Part shown: positions 50,905-59,494 of the stretch, piece by piece
Layout of the letters: every line of letters starts with the position of its first letter
Numbering within the stretch: the first letter of the stretch is position 1
Origin: CBDCVD01 sp965224015
GTDB lineage: Bacteria > Pseudomonadota > Alphaproteobacteria > Rhizobiales > CBDCVD01
Length of the DNA: 64,000 nt
Direction of reading: 5' to 3'
Assembly: GCA_965224015.1 (NCBI GenBank)
Contig: OZ245032.1
Span: forward strand, 2,604,001 to 2,668,000
Position numbers and translations under genes: made by a program
The notes under the pieces: model-generated
Database searches by the model: none
What the model was told of the DNA's origin: nothing
What the model saw: only the letters and a program-made list of their open reading frames with translations

Positions 50905-52002
50905 ATGGCAGAAATCGTCATTCGCAACTTGAGAAAGGATTTTGGAACGTTTACCGCGGTCGAGGCGTCATCGTTCAAGGTTGCGGAGGGCGAGTTTTTT
51001 ATGCTGTTGGGACCTTCAGGGTGCGGTAAAACCACAACGCTACGCATGATCGCCGGTTTGGAGTTGCCGACAGCGGGCGAGATTTTCATTGATGGCGAGG
51101 AGGTCAGCCACAAACCCGCCAGCGAGCGCGACATTGCCTTTGTCTTTCAGATGTTTGCCCTCTATCCCCACATGAATGTGCGCAAGAATATAAGCTATCC
51201 TCTGATCAGCCAGGGAATGACGCGGGCCGAGGTGCGTAACAAGGTTGCCGAAGTTGCGCAAATCCTCGGTATTGAGACCATGCTCGATCGCCCCATAGGA
51301 GGGCTGTCCGGGGGAGACCGGCAACGGGTGGCGCTGGCGCGAGCCATTGTGCGCAACCCAAAGGCCTTTTTGATGGACGAGCCGTTGGGGGCCCTTGATG
51401 CCCAGTTTCGCGAGCACATGGCTGAAGAGTTGCGGGCTCTGCATGATCGCATGGGGGCGACGACCATATACGTCACCCACGACCAACTTGAGGCCATGCA
51501 AATGGGGGATAAGATCGTGGTCATGAACCACGCCAGGATCGAGCAGTTTGGCACGCCGCAGGAAATTTATGACACACCGGCAACATTGTTCGTTGCGGAC
51601 TTTATTGGCTCGCCATCGATGAACTTCCTGCGCTTTCACGCAAGCGTCGATAGGGGGAGTGCATCGGTGACCCTGGATCACCAGACGCTGGGTGTTCCAA
51701 CGCTGCGAGAGTCGTTTTCCGGTGACATGGTGTTCGGGGTGCGCCCGGAACATGTCCTTTTGTCTGACACCGCCAGCTATCGGGGCCGTATTGAGGCCAC
51801 CGAGTATCTGGGCACGACGCAGATTGTCACCCTGTCCTGTCCTAACGGGCATATCAAGGCGCGCATTCCTGCTGATCAGCCGGCACGAACCGGGGATACG
51901 GTGGGGCTTGTTTTTCGCAAGGCCACGGTCACCCTGTTTGACAGCCAAAGTGGCCGTGCCTTGCGCTCCGATCTGAATGCGGGAGTGTTGGCCCGTGGCT
52001 GA
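50905..52002 (+). CDS. ABC transporter ATPase 1 (MalK/UgpC-like)
   Basis: 365-aa ATPase with Walker A GPSGCGKTT, signature LSGGDRQRVALARA, Walker B AFLMDEPLGALD and the switch His in VTHDQLEAM. The C-terminal TOBE/OB domain follows (GVRPEHVLLSD), as in CUT1 ATPases. Start ATG 50905. The next ATPase gene overlaps it by eight bases, so this transporter has two different ATPases, as in the glycerol transporters of Rhizobium. Confidence 0.94.
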   Translation: MAEIVIRNLRKDFGTFTAVEASSFKVAEGEFFMLLGPSGCGKTTTLRMIAGLELPTAGEIFIDGEEVSHKPASERDIAFVFQMFALYPHMNVRKNISYPLISQGMTRAEVRNKVAEVAQILGIETMLDRPIGGLSGGDRQRVALARAIVRNPKAFLMDEPLGALDAQFREHMAEELRALHDRMGATTIYVTHDQLEAMQMGDKIVVMNHARIEQFGTPQEIYDTPATLFVADFIGSPSMNFLRFHASVDRGSASVTLDHQTLGVPTLRESFSGDMVFGVRPEHVLLSDTASYRGRIEATEYLGTTQIVTLSCPNGHIKARIPADQPARTGDTVGLVFRKATVTLFDSQSGRALRSDLNAGVLARG

Positions 52003-52990
52003 TGTTGAACTGCAACATGTGTCAAAGTCCTACGGTGATCAGGTCGCGATATGCGATTTGAACCTGGAGATTGCCGATGGTGCGTTTGTTGTTTTGCTCG
52101 GTCCCACCGGAGCGGGAAAGACGACGACATTGCGCCTGGTTTCCGGGCTTGAACAGCCTGATACGGGAGATGTCCTTATAAACGGGCGGTCCGTGGCGGG
52201 CACAATCCCCGCGGCCCGCAATGTGGCGATGGTGTTTCAGCAGTATTCGCTTTATCCGCACTTAAGCGTGCGGGACAATCTGGCTTTTCCGTTGCGCTCG
52301 CCATTGCTGAAAACCCCTGCTGACGAAATCGCGCGCAAAATCAATGAGGTCGCCGAGGTGTTGAGCATTGCCGACAAGCTCGACAACAAGGCGACCGCTT
52401 TATCAGGTGGGGAGATGCAGCGGGTGTCCATTGGCAGGGCGCTGGTGCGTGATCCGGCCATTTATCTCATGGACGAACCCCTCAGTTCTCTTGATGCCAA
52501 GCTGCGCGCCGACCTGCGGCTGGAACTCAAGCGCATTCACGCTGATCTGGGTGCGACCCTGCTTTATGTCACCCACGACCAGATTGAGGCCATGACCATG
52601 GCAACCTATGTGGGGGTGCTTGAGCAGGGACGGTTGGTGCAGTTTGGCCCGCCGCGGGAAATTTATGAGCGGCCTCTTACCCTTAATGTTGCGAACCGGC
52701 TGGGTTTGCCACGCATGAATGCGCTTCCGGCGCACCTGTTCCCCGGGGCCCCCGACGGGGCGGTTACCATTGGGCTGCGCCCAGAGCACATTGAACAGGG
52801 GGTGGGGCGCGATTGTACCCTCACGCGGGTGGAGCATTTGGGAGATCAGACGCGTTTGCATTTGGATTTGGATGGACACAGGATCGTAACCCTGGCGCAG
52901 GCTCATCGGGCGCATGCGTCTGGGGATGTCATTGCTATTCAGCCCCGGAATGCGCTTTATTTTGATGCCGCGGGTGCGCTTATTGTATGA
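51995..52990 (+). CDS. ABC transporter ATPase 2 (MalK/UgpC-like)
   Basis: Second ATPase, 331 aa. Walker A GPTGAGKTT, signature LSGGEMQRVSIGRA, Walker B IYLMDEPLSSLD and switch His VTHDQIEAM; the TOBE domain (GLRPEHIEQG) is shorter. The start is GTG 51995, with GGGAG upstream, overlapping the previous stop; the six codons before it lack support. It pairs with ATPase 1 as a heterodimer. Confidence 0.93.
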   Translation: MADVELQHVSKSYGDQVAICDLNLEIADGAFVVLLGPTGAGKTTTLRLVSGLEQPDTGDVLINGRSVAGTIPAARNVAMVFQQYSLYPHLSVRDNLAFPLRSPLLKTPADEIARKINEVAEVLSIADKLDNKATALSGGEMQRVSIGRALVRDPAIYLMDEPLSSLDAKLRADLRLELKRIHADLGATLLYVTHDQIEAMTMATYVGVLEQGRLVQFGPPREIYERPLTLNVANRLGLPRMNALPAHLFPGAPDGAVTIGLRPEHIEQGVGRDCTLTRVEHLGDQTRLHLDLDGHRIVTLAQAHRAHASGDVIAIQPRNALYFDAAGALIV

Positions 52991-53000
52991 GGAGAAGGCC

Positions 53001-54638
53001 ATGAAACAATTCATCAACAGCAAGGAAACCCTCGTTACTGAGGCCATTGACGGCTTGCTGCGTACAGGCGAGGGGAGACTGGCACGTCTTGATGGCTTCC
53101 CGCATATTAAGGTTGTGGTGCGCACGGATTGGGACAAGTCCAGGGTTGCCCTCGTGTCGGGGGGCGGCTCGGGGCATGAGCCGAGTCACGCGGGATTTGT
53201 GGGCCAGGGGATGCTGAGCGCGGCGGTGTGCGGCGATATCTTTGCGTCTCCTTCAGTGGATGCGGTCCTTGCAGGCATTCTCGCCGTTACCGGCAAGGCG
53301 GGGTGCCTGTTGATCGTCAAAAACTATACCGGAGATCGGCTGAACTTTGGGTTGGCGGCGGAGCGCGCCCGGGCTTTTGGTCTCAGGGTAAAGATGGTTA
53401 TTGTCGATGACGATGTGGCCTTGCCGGATTTGCCGCAGGCGCGCGGCGTGGCGGGCACGCTTTTCGTTCATAAAATTGCCGGGGCTCTGGCCGAGGAAGG
53501 TGCGGACCTCGACACCGTCGCCGCGACAGCAAAACAGATCGTAAAGGGTGTTGTGTCGATCGGCATGTCCCTGGACACATGTACAATCCCTGGCTCGGCC
53601 AAGGAGGATCGTATTCAAGTCGGTAAGGCGGAACTCGGTCTTGGGATTCACGGAGAGGCCGGGGTTGAGCAGGTAGACTTTTCAAATGCCCGTGCGGCCA
53701 TGGAAATGGTTATTGATCGGCTGGCGCCAAACCTGGGTTCGGGACCCCACGCGGCTCTTCTTAACAATCTTGGCCGGGTCACGCCGTTGGAAATGGCGGT
53801 CCTGACCGAGGAATTGATGCGTTCGCGTGTCGGCGATCAGGTGCGTTGGCTCATAGGGCCGGCGCCGATGATGACGTCCCTGGACATGCAGGGATTTTCG
53901 GTCTCATTGCTGCCGGTGGGAAGCGAAGAAGAGCGCACGCTGGGCGTACCTGTCGCGCCCCGGGCGTGGCCCGGATGTCTGGCGGTCAGCCAGATCTCCC
54001 GGGTTCCTTTGCCGGACGGGCTGACGCCGATCCAGCCGACACCCTCAAAGAACGATGCGCATCGGGCGCTGATCAAACGTTGCTGCGAATTTCTGATCGC
54101 CGCGGAGCCGGATCTGAATACGTTGGATATCAAGTCCGGAGACGGGGACACGGGAAGCACCCTCGCCACAGCCGCCCGCGCCCTGATTGAGGCGCTGGAC
54201 CGGCTTCCCCTGGCGGACCTCACGCAACTCTATCGCGCCATCGGTCTGGAACTCAGTCAGACCATGGGCGGTTCTTCAGGGGTATTGCTGGCGATATTTT
54301 TTGCCGCTGTCGGTGATGCGTCCGCTGGTGGCATGAGCCATACGGAGGCTTTGAAAACGGGACTTGACCGGGTGCAGCAGGTGGGCGGCGCCCGCCCTGG
54401 GGACAGAACCATGATCGACGCCCTCGCGCCTGCCTTGGCGGTTCTGGATCAGGGACTTCAGGCCGCGGCCGAAGCCGCACGCAAGGGAGCGGACGTGACC
54501 GCCACGATTACCCGCGCCCGCGCGGGGCGGGCAAGCTATCTGTCAGCATCCAAATTGGCCGGGCACAATGACCCGGGCGCGGAAGCCGTGGCACGGCTTT
54601 TTGAGCAACTCGCCGACACCGAGGGGCCCTCAACCTGA
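53001..54638 (+). CDS. Dihydroxyacetone kinase, fused DhaK-DhaL (ATP-dependent)
   Basis: 545-aa single-chain kinase that phosphorylates dihydroxyacetone to DHAP. The K domain (1-330) shows VSGGGSGHEPSHAGFVGQGML and the substrate-anchoring His in GLGIHGEAG. The L domain begins at about 355, with the nucleotide-binding SGDGDTGSTLATAAR and TMGGSSGVLLAIFF. Fusion of K and L is the ATP-using form, as in Citrobacter, rather than the PTS-linked form. ATG 53001 has GGAG upstream and follows the ATPase gene by 10 bp. This ties the ABC transporter to triose or polyol metabolism. The TGA stop overlaps a family B terminus. Confidence 0.93.
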   Translation: MKQFINSKETLVTEAIDGLLRTGEGRLARLDGFPHIKVVVRTDWDKSRVALVSGGGSGHEPSHAGFVGQGMLSAAVCGDIFASPSVDAVLAGILAVTGKAGCLLIVKNYTGDRLNFGLAAERARAFGLRVKMVIVDDDVALPDLPQARGVAGTLFVHKIAGALAEEGADLDTVAATAKQIVKGVVSIGMSLDTCTIPGSAKEDRIQVGKAELGLGIHGEAGVEQVDFSNARAAMEMVIDRLAPNLGSGPHAALLNNLGRVTPLEMAVLTEELMRSRVGDQVRWLIGPAPMMTSLDMQGFSVSLLPVGSEEERTLGVPVAPRAWPGCLAVSQISRVPLPDGLTPIQPTPSKNDAHRALIKRCCEFLIAAEPDLNTLDIKSGDGDTGSTLATAARALIEALDRLPLADLTQLYRAIGLELSQTMGGSSGVLLAIFFAAVGDASAGGMSHTEALKTGLDRVQQVGGARPGDRTMIDALAPALAVLDQGLQAAAEAARKGADVTATITRARAGRASYLSASKLAGHNDPGAEAVARLFEQLADTEGPST

Positions 54639-54648
54639 CACGCTCTAG
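54633..54648. repeat. Family B terminus remnant at the dihydroxyacetone kinase stop
   Basis: ACCTGACACGCTCTAG, a 16-bp match to the family B end; its TGA is the stop codon of the kinase gene. Beyond it a family D repeat follows. Confidence 0.6.
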
Positions 54649-54649
54649 G

Positions 54650-54705
54650 GGTGGCCCGCGAGGGGGAGTGGGCGGGTGCTGCCCGTTCATAGAGATGTCC
54701 ATCTC
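54650..54705 (+). repeat. Dispersed intergenic repeat, family D (copy 2)
   Basis: GTGGCCCGCGAGGGGGAGTG, then GTGCTGCCCGTTCATAGAGA and TGTCCATCT. Similar to 56207-56262 and 4572-4614. It lies between the convergent dihydroxyacetone kinase and ornithine decarboxylase-like genes. Confidence 0.5.
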
Positions 54706-54707
54706 GT

Positions 54708-55994
54708 TCACAGAATATTGTGCACCTGTTGGGTCAGGAAAGCGCCATAGCCATTGAATCGGGTTCCCGTTGCCGCACCGTAGGCGCCGTTTAGGCCGAA
54801 CTCAATCCAGTCTGCCTCTGCAACACCGCTGACGAGTTGGACTGGCGCGGGCAGCACGTCGAGGGGGTCGCATGTGGGTCCAAAAATCTTGAATGCGCAC
54901 GGCTCGCCAGAGAGTATCGTTCCGCCGCGCCATGCGCGCGCGGGGCGCGTGATGGGCATTTGCGCCAATTCCATCAAGGATCCGTAAATTCCGTCATTGA
55001 GAACCAGGGTGCCGTCGCTGCGCTTGTGCTTTACCCGTGCCAAAAGGGAGGCCGCGGGTCCAACCAGCGCCCGGCCGGGCTCGCAAATCAATATGGGAGG
55101 ACGGTCCCCGAACGCCGCGTGTATTGCCTTCGAAATCGCCTGGCAGTAAGTCTCGATTGTTGGCATGGGCTGGGCGCTGTCATAGGAAAGGGCAAAACCA
55201 CCACCGACATTCAGGCGATAGACTTTAATCTCAGCCCTCGCCGCGATCATCGCGGCGGTTCTTATGTGCAGACCATAGGTGTCCGCACTATGGCACTGGC
55301 TGCCCGGATGAAAGGCAAGGCTTGGACAAAAGCCCTGGGCCTTTACAGCTTGCAGGAGCGTCACCGCGTCTGTTGGCGCTGCGCCGAACTTTGATGCGAA
55401 ATCGTATAGGGCGTCGTCTGAGCCAAGGGCAAACCGGACGAAAATTTCAATTTCACCATGGCCAGGGCGCCCCCCGAGACGGGCAAGCGCTTGCATGATC
55501 TTGCGAAGGCCCGACGCATCATCAATGGTAAACGTTCGAACGCCAAATTGCGTGAGCGCCGCATGAATTTCACGGGGTGACTGAATAGGGTTGTTGTAGT
55601 GCAACTTTGCATCAGGGCACACCGCATCAACAGCACGCATCTCCTCAGGTGAGGCGACATCAAACGTTGTCACGCCCATGTCACACAGGGTCCGCAAGGT
55701 CCATGCGTGAGGATTGGCCTTGACGGCGTAGGTAACCTTGCCGGGAAAGTGCTGGCAAAATGTCGTATACTGATGTTGTAGACGTCGCGGGCTCACCATG
55801 AGGACGGGAACATCAGGCCTCAGCGCGGTGATCAGGGTGCCCGGGTCATCAAACCCCGCGTCTTGGGCGTTCTCATGAATGAGTTTCATCCTGTGATCGC
55901 CGTTGGCGTCAGGTTCGGCGCTGCAAGACGTTTGCCAGGACGCGGTATCCATATCATCGCAAACGAATCTATCATTGATGGGCTGTTGTTCCAT
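54708..55994 (-). CDS. Ornithine decarboxylase-like PLP enzyme (fold type III)
   Basis: Decarboxylates ornithine (possibly lysine or a related diamine precursor) for polyamine synthesis. The 428-aa chain has the PLP lysine K92 in YAVKANPH, HPGSQC, the phosphate-binding NVGGGFALSYD, CEPGRALVG, and the active-site Cys in FGPTCDPLD near the C-terminus, as in ornithine rather than diaminopimelate decarboxylases. With ATG 55994 there is a 35-residue N-terminal extension absent from most relatives; an ATG at 55889 would give 393 aa, closer to normal, but neither has a good ribosome site. Single gene, convergent to the kinase. Confidence 0.88.
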   Translation of the reverse strand: MEQQPINDRFVCDDMDTASWQTSCSAEPDANGDHRMKLIHENAQDAGFDDPGTLITALRPDVPVLMVSPRRLQHQYTTFCQHFPGKVTYAVKANPHAWTLRTLCDMGVTTFDVASPEEMRAVDAVCPDAKLHYNNPIQSPREIHAALTQFGVRTFTIDDASGLRKIMQALARLGGRPGHGEIEIFVRFALGSDDALYDFASKFGAAPTDAVTLLQAVKAQGFCPSLAFHPGSQCHSADTYGLHIRTAAMIAARAEIKVYRLNVGGGFALSYDSAQPMPTIETYCQAISKAIHAAFGDRPPILICEPGRALVGPAASLLARVKHKRSDGTLVLNDGIYGSLMELAQMPITRPARAWRGGTILSGEPCAFKIFGPTCDPLDVLPAPVQLVSGVAEADWIEFGLNGAYGAATGTRFNGYGAFLTQQVHNIL

Positions 55995-56617
55995 AAGACA
56001 CCGTTATCCTACAAGGATCGCGTTAACCGGGATTTATAACCGGCTCATTTTTTTCGCCCCGGGACGGGGTGAAGGCGCAACCGGTAATGTCAATAAAGGC
56101 GCTCATGGGGCCGAAAGAAAGTCGAGAAAATTCTTCTTTTTGTCGTTTTTGCCGTTAATATGACGGCATTTCCGGTAAATCATATGGAAGCCTCTATGGA
56201 CGACCTGGGCAGCCCGCGAGGGGGAGCGGGCCGGTGATGCCAGGTAACAAGGAGGCCCGTTAACCCCGACTCTGGATAAGGGGTTGAGTTGGGGGGGGGG
56301 GGGCCAAATCATGGAAAACATGATTGATGGTGTTGACAGGCAATCAATACCAAGGTCATCCCCCATGTCCATACATAAAGACGCTCTGTTCTGTTGTCTC
56401 AATGATTTTGCCAATGCTAAGGAGCATGTTATCCGTTCTCAATTTGCTCTTTCGATATTACCGGTTCAGTCGCGCTGGATACAATCTATGCTGCTTTTTA
56501 TAGTTCCCACAATTCGCGCGCTATAAATTTCATTTATTGCTCATAAAGAAAGCTTTAATTTGATTGAGGCGGTTTGTTTAGTCATGGTTTGCGCAAATAT
56601 CCAACAAGGGGAACACC
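55995..56617. other. 623-bp intergenic region with G13 tract and family D repeat
   Basis: Contains the upstream region of the decarboxylase gene, a family D repeat (56207-56262), a run of 13 G (56291-56303) and the leader of the TRAP operon. A frame of about 72 codons from ATG 56311 to 56526 (MENMIDGVDRQSIPRSS..) is open but not recognised; it may be a remnant. The last 90 bp before dctP are A/T-rich, as expected for a promoter, but no clear -35/-10 pair was fixed. Confidence 0.6.
56207..56262 (+). repeat. Dispersed intergenic repeat, family D (copy 3)
   Basis: GGGCAGCCCGCGAGGGGGAG and CGGGCCGGTGATGCCAGG match copy 2 closely at the left; the right half is diverged. Origin unknown. Confidence 0.5.
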
Positions 56618-57604
56618 ATGAAGAAGATAACTGGACTTGCGATCATCGGCGCTGTGTGTCTCTCATCGGCGGCCTTTGCTGACACGACCTGGCGCATGGC
56701 AACAAAAATGCCTGTGGACAGCCCGGAAGGTCAACTCTTTGAAAAATTTGCGGAGTTGACGTCGACCTACTCCAACGGTGCGTTGACGGTACAAGTTTTC
56801 CCCAATGAACAATTGGGCAAGGAAAACGCTGTACTTGAGCAACTGCAAGCCAATGTCGTGCAGGTCTACGCTGAGGGCTTTGGCTTTTTGAAGAAATGGG
56901 TGCCTGAAACCAGCTGGGCAAATGCGGCGTTCCTTTTTGAGGATCGCGATCACTGGGCGCGGTTCATGACCGGCGAGCTGGCGCAATCTTGGTTCCAGAA
57001 AGTGGAAGATGAAGCTGGTATCCGCGTTCTCGGCGATCCGACCCTCATTTCACGCGGCCCTTACCGCGTGATGGTGTCGAACAAACCGGTGAACCAGCTC
57101 TCTGATGTTGCCGGCATCAAGCTGCGGATGCACCCCAACCCGTTGGCCATCGCCACATGGTCCCATCTCGGGGCAGAGGTCATCACGCTGCCTTGGACGG
57201 AGGTGTACCAATCCATCGACACCGGTATCGTGAACGCAGTGAACAGCCCGATTGCCCTGGTGGAACCGATGCGCTTTACCGAGGTTGCCGGCCATGTGGC
57301 GCGTACTGACGAATACTATCAGTCCATTGGCTTCATGGTGAACGCACAGGCGCTCGATGACCTGACCGACACGCAACGCGACGCCGTCATGAAGGCATAC
57401 AATGAAATTGGCGCACTCAGCGCCCAGGTTATGCAAGATGCAACGGCCGCCGCTTTGGGGCGGATGAAGGATAACAACGTCACCTACGTTGAGCTGGACA
57501 CCCAGCCCTTCGTTGAGAAGATGACTGAGTTCTATGACGACTTGGAAGCCAAGGGCGAACTGCCTGATGGTTTCCGCGCCGCTGTCGAAGCTGCGCGTCA
57601 GTGA
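56618..57604 (+). CDS. dctP: TRAP transporter substrate-binding protein (DctP family)
   Basis: Periplasmic binding protein, 328 aa, of a tripartite ATP-independent importer, usually for carboxylates. The signal peptide ends ..SSAAFA at residue 21. The family motif with the substrate-carboxylate Arg is in GIKLRMHPNPLAIATWSHLGAEVITLPWTEVYQSIDTGIVNAV (seen as KLRMHPNP and LPWTEVYQ). GGGGA upstream of ATG 56618. The stop overlaps the region of the next start; the three TRAP genes form an operon with rraA and two catabolic genes. Ligand unknown. Confidence 0.93.
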   Translation: MKKITGLAIIGAVCLSSAAFADTTWRMATKMPVDSPEGQLFEKFAELTSTYSNGALTVQVFPNEQLGKENAVLEQLQANVVQVYAEGFGFLKKWVPETSWANAAFLFEDRDHWARFMTGELAQSWFQKVEDEAGIRVLGDPTLISRGPYRVMVSNKPVNQLSDVAGIKLRMHPNPLAIATWSHLGAEVITLPWTEVYQSIDTGIVNAVNSPIALVEPMRFTEVAGHVARTDEYYQSIGFMVNAQALDDLTDTQRDAVMKAYNEIGALSAQVMQDATAAALGRMKDNNVTYVELDTQPFVEKMTEFYDDLEAKGELPDGFRAAVEAARQ

Positions 57605-57611
57605 GCCCAAT

Positions 57612-58175
57612 GTGCGACTGCACCTTGAAACACTTATTTCCCGTGTGGATCGTGCCGTTTATGCAATGGGACGCCTGTTCTCTGTGTTCAGCTCGATTTG
57701 CTTGGTAGGCATGCTCCTCCTGACGGCCGCAACGATTGTGTTGCGGCCGTTTGATGTCAGCGCCTATTGGATCTTTCCCTGGATCATGGTGCTGTTCGTC
57801 TGGCTCAGTTTTTTCGGTTTCTTTGCCGCCATGGTCATGGCGCGAGATATCCGGATCGACTTTGTCGCCAAGCGGATGGGGGCCAGAGGCATGGTCATCA
57901 CACGAGTTATCGGACAGATCGTCATGCTCTTTGTGTTGCACTGGCTGCTGAGAGAACTTCCCGACATCGTTCTCAAACAGGCAGGCAAGGTCGACGGAGC
58001 GTTGTTGCCCTGGGGTGACGAGCTGCATCGGCGTTACCTGTCGCTTCCCTTGCTTTTGTCATGCATCGGAGTCGGCATCGCAGTCGTGTTGGACATTTGC
58101 AAATTGCTTGTCGGCCTGCCGGAACGGTTGGGCGGCGATATGCATGGATTGGATCAAACCGGACGACCGGTCTGA
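57612..58175 (+). CDS. dctQ: TRAP transporter small permease (DctQ family)
   Basis: Small membrane subunit, 187 aa, four hydrophobic helices. Characteristic: IFPWIMVLFVWLSFFGFFAAMVMARDIRIDF, with the ARDxRIDF pattern after helix 2. The start is taken as GTG 57612, seven bases after the dctP stop; ATG 57666 is an alternative that would cut the N-terminus. Co-operates with DctM. Confidence 0.88.
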   Translation: MRLHLETLISRVDRAVYAMGRLFSVFSSICLVGMLLLTAATIVLRPFDVSAYWIFPWIMVLFVWLSFFGFFAAMVMARDIRIDFVAKRMGARGMVITRVIGQIVMLFVLHWLLRELPDIVLKQAGKVDGALLPWGDELHRRYLSLPLLLSCIGVGIAVVLDICKLLVGLPERLGGDMHGLDQTGRPV

Positions 58176-58184
58176 GGATACGAC

Positions 58185-59483
58185 ATGGCTTTTTTGCTTT
58201 TTGGAACATTTATTGCGCTCATCCTGCTGCGGGTTCCGGTGAGCTTTGCAATCGGGGCGGCCGTTATTGCGGCGTTTTTGACCTCTGATTTCTCGAACGC
58301 GATGCAGATTGTGCCGCAGCAAATCCTAGAAGGTGTGAACAAACCGTCGCTGACCGCCGTTCCGTTTTTCATCATGGCCGGCAATCTGATGAATGTAACC
58401 GGAGTCACCGACCGGATTTTCAATTTTGCCAATGCGCTTGTGGGTCATTTCCGCGCTGGACTGGCTCAGGTGAACATTCTTTCCTCAATGATCTTCGCGG
58501 GTATCTCTGGCGCCGCGGTTGCGGATTGTGCCGGGCTTGGGTCTATTGAAATCAAGGCCATGAAAGAACGTGGCTATCAAGCAGATTTCGCAGCGGCTGT
58601 TACGGTTGCCTCCTCAATCATAGGCCCGCTTATCCCGCCTTCGATTGGGCTGGTTATCTATGCCTTCTTAGCGCAACAGAGCATCGACAGGATGTTCCTG
58701 GCCGGAGTTTTCCCGGGGGTCCTGGTAGGACTCTCACTGATGATCTGGGTGCGCTTTTCGGCAGGTCTGAGTGATTTTCCCTCGCAGCCTCGCGCGCGTT
58801 TCAAGACCGTTGCACAGACCGGGCTGGACGGATTTCTGGCGCTTATGGCGCCGGTGATCATTTTGGCTTCAATCATGACCGGCGTGGTCACGGCCACTGA
58901 GGCCGGTGTGTTGGCCTGCATCTACTGTATCGGGCTTGGCCTCTACTATCGCGAACTCACTTGGTCCTCGCTGCAAAACGCTCTGACGGAAACTGCGATG
59001 ATGACGAGTGTGATCATGATCATTATAGGATTTTCAATTGCCATGGGCTGGCTTCTGGCCATTGAGCGAGTGCCGCAACAGGTTGCGGACTGGATTTTTG
59101 CACTGACCGAAAACAAACATGTCTTCTTGGCGCTCATGATTGTGTTCGTTTTGTTGATTGGTACCGTGGTTGAAGGCGTTCCTGCCAAGCTCATCTTGGT
59201 GCCAACACTTCTGCCTGTGGTCGACGCCTATGGTATTGACCGCGTGCATTTTGGCATCGTGCTGCAACTGGCATTGCTAATCGGCATCGCGACCCCGCCT
59301 ATGGGGATCGGTCTCTACATTGTCAGCGAGGTCGGCCGGGTGTCGTTTGATCGCGTCGCGCTTGCGGTCTTGCCATTGCTTATCCCGCTGGTCGTGACGC
59401 TGATTCTACTGGCGTACTTCCCCGCGCTGTCCACTTTTCTACCCGACCTCATTCTGGGGCCAGATGTCTCAATCTCCAAATAG
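58185..59483 (+). CDS. dctM: TRAP transporter large permease (DctM family)
   Basis: Main translocating subunit, 432 aa, with about 12 hydrophobic segments. Motifs: PFFIMAGNLMNVTGVTDRIF, SSMIFAGISGAAVADCAGLGSIEIKAM, IIGPLIPPSIGLVIYAF and the closing TPPMGIGLYIVSE. Uses the Na+ or proton gradient, which the Mrp antiporter of the same genome could supply. ATG 58185 follows dctQ by nine bases. Confidence 0.94.
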   Translation: MAFLLFGTFIALILLRVPVSFAIGAAVIAAFLTSDFSNAMQIVPQQILEGVNKPSLTAVPFFIMAGNLMNVTGVTDRIFNFANALVGHFRAGLAQVNILSSMIFAGISGAAVADCAGLGSIEIKAMKERGYQADFAAAVTVASSIIGPLIPPSIGLVIYAFLAQQSIDRMFLAGVFPGVLVGLSLMIWVRFSAGLSDFPSQPRARFKTVAQTGLDGFLALMAPVIILASIMTGVVTATEAGVLACIYCIGLGLYYRELTWSSLQNALTETAMMTSVIMIIIGFSIAMGWLLAIERVPQQVADWIFALTENKHVFLALMIVFVLLIGTVVEGVPAKLILVPTLLPVVDAYGIDRVHFGIVLQLALLIGIATPPMGIGLYIVSEVGRVSFDRVALAVLPLLIPLVVTLILLAYFPALSTFLPDLILGPDVSISK

Positions 59484-59494
59484 GCTGGATCTGT

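Noticed and set aside
56311..56526. 72-codon frame before the TRAP operon as a gene
   Set aside because: No ribosome site, no recognised family and location next to a homopolymer and repeats; kept only as a possible remnant.
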